From UBA6136 sp044237765 (lineage in GTDB: Bacteria > Pseudomonadota > Gammaproteobacteria > Methylococcales > Methylococcaceae), in the NCBI GenBank assembly GCA_044237765.1, contig JBIIEQ010000107.1:1-7742 (forward strand): a stretch of 7,742 nt of DNA, written 5' to 3'. The position numbers were made by a program, and so were the translations under genes. The first letter of the stretch is position 1. Each line of letters begins with the position of its first letter. Positions 1 through 6,702 of this stretch are shown here, in pieces. The notes under the pieces were generated by a model that searched no databases, was not told the origin of the DNA, and saw nothing but the letters and a program-made list of their open reading frames with translations.

Positions 1-145
1 GGTTTTTTTGTGCCTGATCGGCCAGTTGCTGCGGGCGTTGAAAAACGAAGGTGGGCACGCCTGCGGGCGACCGATGATTGGATTTCGGTCAGCGTATGCA
101 GGTAGTTGAATTTTGCAGGGGCGACTAGTTATTCTTGGTCTGAGT

Positions 146-397
146 TTACAACAGGAGCCTATGGGGTCGGCAGCGGTTTCTATCAAACTCCAACCACGCC
201 CTTAACCAATCCAGATATCGACCCAGCAGGGGATAGGGTTGCTTCTTACGGGTGGGGTAGACCGGGTCGCCCTCAGTCTGTAGATGCTTTCTGACCGTCG
301 GTCGGGAAAGATGAAAGCGCCTGGCCAATTCGCTGATATTGACCTTCTCAACAAAATGCAGGCGCCGCAGTTCGGCAATGAGTTCCACTCTGATCAC
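146..397 (-). pseudogene. istA: IS21-family transposase IstA, N-terminal remnant
   Basis: The 83 residues begin with a helix-turn-helix of the type found at the start of IS21 IstA transposases: an ELIAELRRLHF helix, then ISELARRF and LSRPTVRKHL as the DNA-binding pair (about residues 22-39), followed by the typical YLDWLRAWLE linker. Full IstA proteins are several hundred residues long and carry a DDE integrase core. Here the similarity stops at about residue 70 (near position 190); the next residues are unlike IstA and a stop follows, so the gene is cut by a deletion or rearrangement and cannot encode an active transposase. The start is GTG at 395-397, with GGAG (ctcc on the plus strand, 407-410) 9 nt upstream. 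No istB partner is present in the window. The family call is confident; the exact breakpoint is estimated. Confidence 0.85.
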
Positions 398-408
398 TGC
401 AGGTTACT

Positions 409-423
409 CCGGCTAAAAGCCGG
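409..423 (-). promoter_or_regulatory. hairpin overlapping the istA ribosome binding site
   Basis: A perfect 6-bp stem (ccggct / agccgg) with a 3-nt loop lies immediately upstream of the istA start and overlaps the last two bases of its GGAG motif at 407-410. In an RNA reading through the element it could partly mask the ribosome binding site. Insertion sequences often limit transposase translation this way, but here the role is inferred from position only. Confidence 0.4.
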
Positions 424-441
424 GCATTGAACGACCTGGGA

Positions 442-492
442 TGGAAAGTTTTCAACGCTCTTTTCTCCAGGACCCTGGAAAGTTTTTCACGC
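442..492. repeat. two direct copies of an IS21-type end repeat
   Basis: The 17-mers at 442-458 (tggaaagttttcaacgc) and 476-492 (tggaaagtttttcacgc) match at 15 of 17 positions and start 34 bp apart. They lie just upstream of istA. IS21-family elements are known to carry several short repeats inside their ends, thought to be transposase binding sites, so this fits the istA-proximal end of the element. The outer tip may be near 527, where the minus strand would read TGTCA inwards, but the tip is not proven. The opposite end is not in the window. Confidence 0.6.
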
Positions 493-540
493 CGTTTTGC
501 AGCCAAGGAGGACGAGGTGTTTTGACATGAGAGGCCCTGA

Positions 541-625
541 CTAGAGTGGATCAGCCTGGCAGCATAGCCATCAGCAGCGACGTTATGTGACGCATGCGGC
601 TGAGTTCCAGGTATCCACAGGCTAG
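541..625. repeat. long imperfect inverted repeat beside the IS remnant
   Basis: Paired segments occur in nested order: ctag (541-544) with ctag (622-625), gtggat (546-551) with atccac (613-618), cctgg (555-559) with ccagg (607-611), and cagc (560-563) with gctg (599-602). That is 19 base pairs with small bulges around a central stretch of about 35 nt. It lies between the presumed IS end and the 3' end of the macrodomain gene. There is no T-run on either side, so it does not look like a standard terminator. It could be a small palindromic repeat or a non-autonomous mobile element. The remaining bases from 626 to 685 show nothing recognisable. Confidence 0.4.
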
Positions 626-685
626 GAGCCCACTTCTTTGTGGTGTTCTGACGGCGTTACCAGTACACCTTGCGCGTGTCGTGTT

Positions 686-1771
686 CTAGCCGAAAAACAG
701 CAAATTTCCCTCGACCTTCAGGCACAATCGTCGGTAATTGACCACTTCGGACCAAGTTCGATGCGGGGCAGGAGGCATGTACTGATGACTGAAGGGATCA
801 TAGTCCCCGGGGATTCCGGTGATCATTTGCATGGTATTGGTTGCCGCTGCCTTGACCCCGTCATCGGTACAGCGTGACCCGCCGTAGAAATCATTTCCCG
901 GCCAGGACACGTGATCCCAGGCCACGATACTGAAGAGCTGGCACTGACTGAAATCATCGCCTGTTTCCTGATAACGACTTACCTCGCACAGCTGTGGTTT
1001 GTTCTCATTGCCTTGGGTCAGGGGTCTGACGCGGTAGGACAATGAACCGTAGTCGGTGCGTTCGTTCTGGCATTCGCGGTAGGGGTCGTAATAGATCATC
1101 TGAACATGCGGTAGCCGGTTCGCATGTTTTTCCAGCACAGCCTTGAGGGCGACATTGAGAGCTAACCCCAGCTGTCCCGCAAAGGGGCCGGCAAATTGGC
1201 CACAGCCGAGTCCCGGAACAGTGATCAGAGCTTTTCTATCGGCTTGTCCGGCCTGAGCGTTGGCGTAAAGAAAGAGAGGCAGCAAACGCCTTTCATACAA
1301 TGCCTGATAAGCAACGGGATCAAGCCTTCCATCACGGGTGACTTCCGCCCAGTCGGCAGGCGTGTTCCCCGTCCCATTTCGCAACAAGGCCCCAGGAATG
1401 AATAACAGAGTGGCGGGCAGGGGTGTGGGATGAATGGCAGGAGCAAAGTGCTTGCCGTCATCAAAGGCTACCACCGGTGCGGCGACTCCCACATCACCCA
1501 GGATGGAGAGTTCCTCCGGGTTCCAGTCCTGGCCATCACCGTAGACCGCGCTTTCTGCAAAGATCAGCGGCGGTTTGGTAGCCAGGAGGTATTCCAGAAA
1601 TGGCTCATCGTTGAGTGTGTCGAGAGCGATGTCAGCCAATTGCAGCTGCAGACGATTGCCCGCCAGCGACAGACCACCCCGTTGGAGTTTCTGACGGTAG
1701 GCATTCAATTTGGCGAAGGATTCAGGATGAAGCAGGATCTGGTAATTTGGCACGTGAGGGTTCCCATTCAA
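686..1771 (-). CDS. macrodomain-like protein, possibly a MavL-type ADP-ribosylhydrolase
   Basis: This is an intact frame of 361 residues with no signal peptide or membrane segment, so probably cytoplasmic. The middle carries a glycine-rich loop, VPGLGCGQFAG (185-195), preceded by a hydrophobic strand, as in macrodomains that bind ADP-ribose. The C-terminal part has a strongly patterned stretch, WDHVSWPGNDFYGGSR (285-300), then CTDDG and an AAATN helix. D286, D294 and D304 are spaced 8 and 10 apart. As I recall, the Legionella effector MavL, which removes ADP-ribose from arginine, uses aspartates with the same spacing (315, 323, 333). Substrate here is unknown. The only start that fits is TTG at 1769-1771, because an in-frame TGA lies just upstream; it overlaps the stop of the phosphatase remnant as TTGA, suggesting former translational coupling. 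No clear ribosome binding site is seen, so the N-terminus is uncertain. The macrodomain assignment is moderately sure, MavL-type activity is inference. Confidence 0.65.
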   Translation of the reverse strand: MNGNPHVPNYQILLHPESFAKLNAYRQKLQRGGLSLAGNRLQLQLADIALDTLNDEPFLEYLLATKPPLIFAESAVYGDGQDWNPEELSILGDVGVAAPVVAFDDGKHFAPAIHPTPLPATLLFIPGALLRNGTGNTPADWAEVTRDGRLDPVAYQALYERRLLPLFLYANAQAGQADRKALITVPGLGCGQFAGPFAGQLGLALNVALKAVLEKHANRLPHVQMIYYDPYRECQNERTDYGSLSYRVRPLTQGNENKPQLCEVSRYQETGDDFSQCQLFSIVAWDHVSWPGNDFYGGSRCTDDGVKAAATNTMQMITGIPGDYDPFSHQYMPPAPHRTWSEVVNYRRLCLKVEGNLLFFG

Positions 1772-2070
1772 AGGTTGCGGTCAATTTTAGTCGCGGGAAT
1801 CCAATCCGGTACGTAGGCCTCCTGCTCAGAGGTTTGAGGTGAGCACGGATAGCGGTGACGTTTGTCAGGACTGACCCCTGGCCACAATTTCACCATTCTG
1901 GTCAGTGCCTTTGGGCCCATGAGTCGCTCCTTGACCAGGTGACAGCCAATCAAGGTGCCGGTGCATCCAATGCCACCCCAGCAATGAACGTAAGTGCACT
2001 GGCCATTCGGTAGGCCATGACCTCGATGTCGACGATCAGGATGGAACTTGCCAGGGATGAAAAAAGCAGC
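1768..2070 (-). pseudogene. dual-specificity protein phosphatase-like remnant, catalytically dead
   Basis: The readable frame ends in a segment typical of the C-terminal half of cysteine-based protein phosphatases: YVHCWGGIG, then CTGTLIGCHLV and a tail with SPQTSEQ. Active members have the P-loop C-x5-R, usually written HCWGGIGRTGT. Here the catalytic cysteine (codon 1981-1983) is present, but the arginine is a cysteine (TGC at 1963-1965, one C-to-T change from CGC). Upstream, the family-like residues ILIVDIEVMAYR lie in a different frame from the NGQCTYVHCW that should follow, pointing to a one-base indel near 2005-2012. The N-terminal half of the domain is absent; the DUF1615 gene begins just beyond on the other strand. 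The stop overlaps the TTG start of the macrodomain gene, so the two were probably once co-transcribed. The left limit of about 2070 is an estimate. Confidence 0.75.
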
Positions 2071-2113
2071 TGTGAGCGGGAAAGCAGAAAACGTGGACTC
2101 AATGGGGTTCGGT

Positions 2114-2146
2114 TTTGCCCCGGGGTTCTGTACTTTACGGGGCAAA
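2114..2146. repeat. 8-bp inverted repeat in the divergent intergenic region
   Basis: tttgcccc (2114-2121) and its reverse complement ggggcaaa (2139-2146) are separated by 17 bp, about 65 bp before the DUF1615 start. It could be an operator or a leader hairpin for that gene. A convincing sigma-70 promoter is not visible in the surrounding 2070-2210 interval. Confidence 0.3.
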
Positions 2147-2210
2147 CACGAGAGCCTGGACGTTTGTCATATCATCGTTCCCAAATCAGTCAGTTTGGTC
2201 ACGCTCGGAC

Positions 2211-3497
2211 ATGAATTTGCTCACGGTCTCTTTAGTTTCTGGCACTGAATCTCCCCGGTTTGCGGGGTGGCTGCTTGCCGTCCTGGTCATGCTGATCTTG
2301 TTGCCGGGCTGTGCCAGCACGCCCCAACAAGACAGCGGCATTCAAGATGGGGTGGAAAGTTCGCAGGAAGACGATCCCTTCCTGATTCCCTCCAGGCTGC
2401 CTGTCGTGAAACCACCGAACGGAGTGCTGAACCCTGCCAACTCGCCAGTCGAGTCAATCCCAGACAGGCCGAAAGCGACCATTGCTCCGCCTCAACTGTC
2501 CGGGACGGTCGGACCATTCCTGCCCAGAGGGATCCATGATGCTGATGGATGGGCCAGGGACATTACCGTGGCCTTCAAGGCCCTGAAGTTGCCACTGAAT
2601 GAGCAAAACATCTGCGCCGTGGTCGCGGTAACGGAGCAGGAATCTTCCTTCAGCGCCAACCCTCCGGTGGCCGGCCTGCCGAGGATCGTGCGTCTGGAAA
2701 TCAGGCAGCGCGCCGAGAAGTTCGGCATCCCTGAGATGGCGGTAAATCTGGCATTGGCGGTGCACTCGACGGATGGTCGGACTTATGCCGAACGTATTGA
2801 TGCCCTCAAGACCGAGAACGATCTGAATGCGCTCTACGCCGACATGACGTCGGAACTGCCGCTCGGCAGGCAACTTCTCGAGAGTTATAACCCGGTCAAG
2901 ACCGGGGGTCCCATGCAGGTCAGCCTCAAGTTCGCGGAGCAGCAGATCCAGGACAAGCCCTATCCCTACTCCATCCAGTCATCGCTCCGGGATGAACTCT
3001 TTTCGAGGCGAGGCGGGCTGTATTTCGGAATCGCCTATCTGCTGGATTACCCGGCGGCCTACGACCAGATGCTCTACCGCTTTGCCGACTTCAACGCGGG
3101 TCGGTATGCCAGTCGTAATGCCGCGTTCCAGGCGGCCGTCCAGCAATTGAGGGGTCAGGCGCTGGATGCGGATGGCGATCTTCTGCGCTACTCGAATGGC
3201 GCTATCTCGGCTGAGCCCAGCCAGACTCAGAAAGCCGTGTTGTCTCTGGCGGATCGGCTGAAGCTGACCGAGCAGGAGATCGTCCGCGATCTGAAAAAGG
3301 AAAAGACGGCCGGTTTTGACAAAACCCAGCTGTTTCTCCGGGTATTTGCCCTGGCCAACCCATCCGGAGCCAGGATGCCGCGGGCACAACTCCCGGACAT
3401 CAGGCTCAACAGCCCCAAGATCAGCCATGGCTTGACCACATCACGGTTTGCCAAGCGGGTAGATGAGCGCTTCCATGCGTGTCTGAAGCGAGGTTGA
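2211..3497 (+). CDS. DUF1615 family lipoprotein, lytic-transglycosylase-like
   Basis: A protein of 428 residues with a lipoprotein signal: arginine at about residue 17, a hydrophobic run LLAVLVMLILL, and lipobox LPGC with the lipidated cysteine at 34. A low-complexity acidic and proline-rich linker follows to about residue 100, then the conserved DUF1615 domain. Within it are three motifs in the order found in soluble lytic transglycosylases and goose-type lysozymes: ESSF (144-147, E144 the candidate acid), GGPMQVS (232-238, compare GLMQ) and DFNAG (293-297, compare AYNAG). This suggests a peptidoglycan-cleaving enzyme anchored in the outer membrane, though DUF1615 has no biochemically proven role that I know of. 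The frame is open further upstream, but those residues look non-coding; ATG at 2211 gives a proper signal peptide even though its ribosome binding site is weak. It is divergent from the phosphatase and macrodomain pair. Confidence 0.9.
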   Translation: MNLLTVSLVSGTESPRFAGWLLAVLVMLILLPGCASTPQQDSGIQDGVESSQEDDPFLIPSRLPVVKPPNGVLNPANSPVESIPDRPKATIAPPQLSGTVGPFLPRGIHDADGWARDITVAFKALKLPLNEQNICAVVAVTEQESSFSANPPVAGLPRIVRLEIRQRAEKFGIPEMAVNLALAVHSTDGRTYAERIDALKTENDLNALYADMTSELPLGRQLLESYNPVKTGGPMQVSLKFAEQQIQDKPYPYSIQSSLRDELFSRRGGLYFGIAYLLDYPAAYDQMLYRFADFNAGRYASRNAAFQAAVQQLRGQALDADGDLLRYSNGAISAEPSQTQKAVLSLADRLKLTEQEIVRDLKKEKTAGFDKTQLFLRVFALANPSGARMPRAQLPDIRLNSPKISHGLTTSRFAKRVDERFHACLKRG

Positions 3498-3623
3498 TAT
3501 CCATGACATGGCCGCAAGCCCGTTAATGTGTGACCACTTTGGCCAATCCGCCTTTGCAAATGATCAAAAACTGAGCTAACCATACGCAATCTGTGTTTTT
3601 CCCAGTACGTTCAGGTAACCCAC

Positions 3624-3629
3624 AGGAGG
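3624..3629 (+). promoter_or_regulatory. strong ribosome binding site fixing the start at 3635
   Basis: AGGAGG lies 5 nt before ATG 3635. It selects this start over an in-frame codon at 3593 and gives a proper signal peptide. The rest of the gap from 3498 to 3634 contains no convincing terminator or promoter, so the gene may be read through from DUF1615 or have its own unrecognised promoter. Confidence 0.8.
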
Positions 3630-3634
3630 GCCCA

Positions 3635-4669
3635 ATGAATTTGCGACTATGCTCGATCATGATCTGCTTGTTGCAGGCAACGTGTCCGGAGGTGGTCTTT
3701 GCCGATCTGGCGACCGCTTCCCACAAGGCCCCGGTCAAGTTGTCCAGTCCCAAGGCGGTGAAGCAAGTGTTTGAAGCCACGGAGTTGGTTACCCGGGAGA
3801 GTGGATGGTTAAAGACGCCGGCGATTGTTGCGGACTCCGTGTTCGTGAGGGGGATGGAAATCACGCCTGGCTTCGATCCCGAGGGCGGTAATGCGGAGCA
3901 TGTGCTGAAAACCTATGCGCTTAACCGTGCGGGTGTCGGCCGGTGGTTCACCTTCGTGGCGGGTCATGACATGGTCGAGCGAATCCTGGTCGGTGGACAG
4001 TATGCGGCCACCCGGGTGTTTTCCGATCTGGGGTATGGATCCAGCTTTCAATGCCGCCCGGAGAATTTCTATTGGCTGACGGTGTTCAAGCGTAGCGAGT
4101 CGGTCAAGCCCATGCCGGGCGTGTACTACCGGAATCTCCAGGCCTGGTTCAATCATGTGTTCAAGGCGAACGCCCCAAAAATCGAGGCAGACATTCTGGA
4201 GAAACTGGAGTCCCGGCGCTTTCATCAAATCACGGGGTGTCCTGTTGATGAGACCGGCAAGTTCGATAGTCGGAAAATTGACCAGTGCAATCCGGGATTC
4301 AGCACCGCGGTGAAGGCGCTGTGGGCCAACAACAAATGTTCCAACCCCGCCGCGCTGCAATACAAACCCGGGGATGTTTGCCCTACCGATGCAGTGTTCG
4401 GGTCGTTTGGAAGGCAGCCCAACGATCAGCAGCTTCGTGCGTATCTCTATGCGGTGGGTGGCTTCAATGAGTTCTATACCGGCTATGGATACACGGCCAA
4501 TGCCTACACCGATCCCATTGCCCGTGAATACTGGACTGACAATCGATGGATTCGGGATTTGCCCAAGGTCGAGTTGCTCCGGGTGCAGTGCGATGCTCAA
4601 TCCGGCGCTGCCGCAACGGGCACGGGCGGGAATGAGCCGCGATCTTCGCCTTTCGTTGAGGTGTATTAG
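3635..4669 (+). CDS. secreted cysteine-containing protein of unknown function
   Basis: I do not recognise a family. The 344-residue product starts with a signal peptide (MNLRLCSIMICLLQ, cleavage likely after VFA at residue 23), so it should be periplasmic or exported. The mature part has no further membrane segment and contains six cysteines, at about residues 140, 202, 218, 235, 249 and 319, an even number that would allow three disulfides. Four of them cluster between 202 and 249 in short motifs (GCPVDE, QCNPGF, KCSNPA, VCPTDA). An aromatic-rich segment, GGFNEFYTGYGY (275-286), precedes the C-terminal region. The tail is rich in Gly, Ala and Ser and probably disordered. Codon usage and composition look like the neighbours. 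It lies 137 bp after the DUF1615 gene on the same strand. The coding call is firm because of the strong ribosome binding site and signal peptide; the function is unknown. Confidence 0.85.
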   Translation: MNLRLCSIMICLLQATCPEVVFADLATASHKAPVKLSSPKAVKQVFEATELVTRESGWLKTPAIVADSVFVRGMEITPGFDPEGGNAEHVLKTYALNRAGVGRWFTFVAGHDMVERILVGGQYAATRVFSDLGYGSSFQCRPENFYWLTVFKRSESVKPMPGVYYRNLQAWFNHVFKANAPKIEADILEKLESRRFHQITGCPVDETGKFDSRKIDQCNPGFSTAVKALWANNKCSNPAALQYKPGDVCPTDAVFGSFGRQPNDQQLRAYLYAVGGFNEFYTGYGYTANAYTDPIAREYWTDNRWIRDLPKVELLRVQCDAQSGAAATGTGGNEPRSSPFVEVY

Positions 4670-4683
4670 AGAGCGAGTTGCCT

Positions 4684-4732
4684 GAGGGTTTGAGATGACT
4701 CCGGGACCTATTCGAAGTCATGCTCTACCCTC
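4684..4732 (+). terminator. 15-bp imperfect hairpin after the secreted-protein gene
   Basis: Nested arms pair gagggt (4684-4689) with accctc (4727-4732), gag (4692-4694) with ctc (4723-4725), and atgact (4695-4700) with agtcat (4716-4721), around a 15-nt loop. It begins 14 bp after the stop of the upstream gene. There is no T-run after it, so it is not a classical rho-independent terminator; it may stabilise the mRNA 3' end or separate this gene from the SDR operon. The rest of 4733-4832 shows nothing recognisable. Confidence 0.4.
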
Positions 4733-4832
4733 CATCGTAAGAAATCGGCTCGTGGGTAACAGGCCCATTGAAGGAAGGCGACGGAACAACAATGCCTGAC
4801 CATGGCTCATAGTGAGGCTTGGGGATTTTGTC

Positions 4833-4837
4833 GGGAG
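4833..4837 (+). promoter_or_regulatory. ribosome binding site of the SDR gene
   Basis: GGGAG stands 8 nt before ATG 4846. It favours this start over an in-frame TTG at 4819 and places the Rossmann glycine motif at the usual distance from the N-terminus. Confidence 0.7.
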
Positions 4838-4845
4838 TCACTTCG

Positions 4846-5586
4846 ATGGAAAAAATTGCGTTGATAACGGGGGCGTCGGGTGGTCTGGGTAAGGCGGTCG
4901 CCGAGCGCCTTGGGCGAGAGGGCTGGTCTCTGGTACTTGCCGGCCGGTCATCCCGGCGATTGGCAGAGACCTACTCTCAGGATCACCTGCAGATTGAGGC
5001 AGACTGCAGCACGCGATCAGGCGCCCAACATCTCTTGGAGGAGACGATTTCCCGCCTTGGTATACCCACGGCGCTTCTGCACTGCGCTGGCAATATTCGT
5101 CTCGGTGCCATGCACCGCATGAAGGAGGAGGATTTTCTCGATTGCCTGAATGCCAACCTGGTGAGTGCATTTCATACCCTGGCGGCGTTTGTCGCTGCCT
5201 TGCGCGAGGCGCAGCGGCCCGGTACCGCCGTGCTCGTTTCCTCCGCTGCTGCACGGATCGGCACACCCAATCACGAGGCCGTGGCCGCTGCCAAGGCGGG
5301 CGTCGAAGGCTTGGTCCGTGCAGCCGCCGCTACCTATGCTCCGAACGGTATCCGCATCAACGCCGTTGCCCCGGGCATTATGACGACCCCCGCCACGAAC
5401 AGTCTGCTGGCCAGCCCGGCCATGCGGGATATGGCTGCCAGGCAATACCCCTTGCCCGGTATCGGTTCGCCGGAGGAGCTGGCTGATCTCATGGCGTGGC
5501 TGCTGTCCGACGCCGCAACGCGGGTCACCGGACAGGTCTGGTCGCTGGATGGTGGTTTTGCGGCCATCCGGCCCCTGGTGAAATAG
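4846..5586 (+). CDS. short-chain dehydrogenase/reductase (SDR), catalytic Tyr replaced
   Basis: At 246 residues it has classical SDR length. The N-terminal Rossmann motif TGASGGLG (8-15) binds NAD(P); AGRSS after the second strand suggests NADP preference by its basic residue. The HCAGN motif follows, and the catalytic region has Ser133 and Lys150. The tyrosine expected 13 residues after the serine and 4 before the lysine is Val146 (EAVAAAKAG instead of a YxxxK pattern). NAVAPG and the C-terminal SLDGGF are normal. I recall related SDRs with NHEAxAAAK, so this may mark a divergent subfamily and not a mutation in this strain. It may therefore work by an altered mechanism or have a non-catalytic role. 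It is the first gene of a tight run with DUF3080 (17 bp later) and the SOUL gene. The substrate cannot be told from the sequence. Confidence 0.92.
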   Translation: MEKIALITGASGGLGKAVAERLGREGWSLVLAGRSSRRLAETYSQDHLQIEADCSTRSGAQHLLEETISRLGIPTALLHCAGNIRLGAMHRMKEEDFLDCLNANLVSAFHTLAAFVAALREAQRPGTAVLVSSAAARIGTPNHEAVAAAKAGVEGLVRAAAATYAPNGIRINAVAPGIMTTPATNSLLASPAMRDMAARQYPLPGIGSPEELADLMAWLLSDAATRVTGQVWSLDGGFAAIRPLVK

Positions 5587-5603
5587 CCAGAGGCCATCGG
5601 TCA

Positions 5604-6683
5604 ATGGCTAGAGTTGGCTGGCTTCAGATAGGTGCCTTGACCCTGCAACTGTCTCTGGTTGGGTGCGCGAATGACCGTTCACCCAGCGTGATGTTCGAGC
5701 GACTGCTGGAGCGGCTGTCGAATGTGACCGAAGTTGAGGCAGATCCCGAATCGGCGATGGTTCCTATGCCGACCTACCCCAGGCCCCGTGATCTCATCCT
5801 GCCGCTGGACGATGTTCGAGTGGGTTTTGGTACTTTTCATGGATTGGGACGTTGTCGACTGCTGGGCGAGGTGAGCGCGCGGAACAGTTCCTTGGGCAAA
5901 GTCCAATCGGTCACGGCGCGGTTGCTTTATGAATTGCGTTTTTACCGCCAGCTGCAAGCCTGCCTCGAAGAGTTGCGACAGTCGGAGCATCGTGACGACG
6001 AGTTTATTACCGAAACTCAAGCTATCGCCTCCCGCAAACGTGCCAATTTACCGGCGGTATTCTGGAATGCCACATTTGCCAGCCCCGAGTTCCGGACGTT
6101 GATGAACACCGCCACCGACCCGCTTGCCCGAAACTCAGATACTCCAGTAGCGGATCTTACCGATGCCCTGGGCTTCATTAGCCGGATCGGGATGACGCTC
6201 GAGTCCGGTGGGGATACCGTCGAAAACGGCGAATTGGAATCTAGGTACTTCGTTGTGCAATCCGGAAAGCGGGTGGGGCCGCTTCTGCAAGGCATGGCCG
6301 TGAGTCGCGACTATCTGGCGCGCGGCACTCATCTGCTGGAGACGGTCGCCAGCAAGAACCAAATCTGCCCGATGGGTAAGAAAACCCGGCGGGGCGAACA
6401 TCTCTTTAACGTGTTTCAGAAGTTCTACATCGGTGAGGCCCAGCCTTATATCAGTCTTTTGCATACCCAGGCACGCCCTGTGTTCGAGGGAATCAACGAC
6501 TTGCTGAGGGTGCAAAAGGCTCCGGTGCCGCCGGCGTTCCAGGTCTTCTACGATGCAACGATCAACCCCGATATCAGTACGAGTCTCTGGAAGGGATTCA
6601 ATGAGGATATCGCGCGCCACACCCGTGCCTGGCAAAAAGTGCTCGGGCAATGTGATCTGATGCCCAAACTGCCGGAAAACTGA
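5604..6683 (+). CDS. DUF3080 family lipoprotein
   Basis: A 359-residue protein with a short lipoprotein signal: Arg3, hydrophobic segment to residue 19, and lipobox LVGC with the cysteine at 21. The sequence after it matches what I know of DUF3080, a family of proteobacterial lipoproteins of unknown function: FERLLERLSNV near the mature N-terminus, a proline and arginine-rich PRPRDLILPL segment, a GLGRCRLL strand, and the hallmark RNSSLGKV followed by LLYELRFYRQLQACL. The rest is largely helical. Aspartate 24 after the lipidated Cys is not in the second position (Ala is), so outer-membrane sorting is likely. The frame is open upstream into the SDR gene, but ATG 5604 gives the signal peptide and has a weak agagg 10 nt before it. 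It is 17 bp after the SDR stop and 19 bp before the SOUL start, consistent with one operon. Confidence 0.85.
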   Translation: MARVGWLQIGALTLQLSLVGCANDRSPSVMFERLLERLSNVTEVEADPESAMVPMPTYPRPRDLILPLDDVRVGFGTFHGLGRCRLLGEVSARNSSLGKVQSVTARLLYELRFYRQLQACLEELRQSEHRDDEFITETQAIASRKRANLPAVFWNATFASPEFRTLMNTATDPLARNSDTPVADLTDALGFISRIGMTLESGGDTVENGELESRYFVVQSGKRVGPLLQGMAVSRDYLARGTHLLETVASKNQICPMGKKTRRGEHLFNVFQKFYIGEAQPYISLLHTQARPVFEGINDLLRVQKAPVPPAFQVFYDATINPDISTSLWKGFNEDIARHTRAWQKVLGQCDLMPKLPEN

Positions 6684-6702
6684 ATCCTGTCGAGGTCCTT
6701 GA

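Noticed and set aside
1..145. Open minus-strand reading frames running to the left edge
   Set aside because: Several frames are open but none shows recognisable IstA, IstB or other protein similarity, and no start or ribosome binding site is visible. I see no supported feature here.
2115..2210. Upstream extension of the DUF1615 frame from a TTG codon
   Set aside because: The 32 extra residues do not resemble a signal peptide and would put the lipobox far from the N-terminus; ATG 2211 fits a lipoprotein.
3540..3600. Possible sigma-70 promoter (tttgca with a weak -10) before the secreted-protein gene
   Set aside because: The -10 match is poor and many such half-matches occur by chance.
3809..4600. 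263-codon open frame on the minus strand opposite the secreted-protein gene
   Set aside because: The plus-strand frame has a signal peptide, strong ribosome binding site and plausible protein composition; the minus frame looks like a shadow with no family features.
5496..5603. Upstream extension of the DUF3080 frame into the SDR gene
   Set aside because: The stretch overlaps the conserved SDR C-terminus in another frame; ATG 5604 directly gives a lipoprotein signal.
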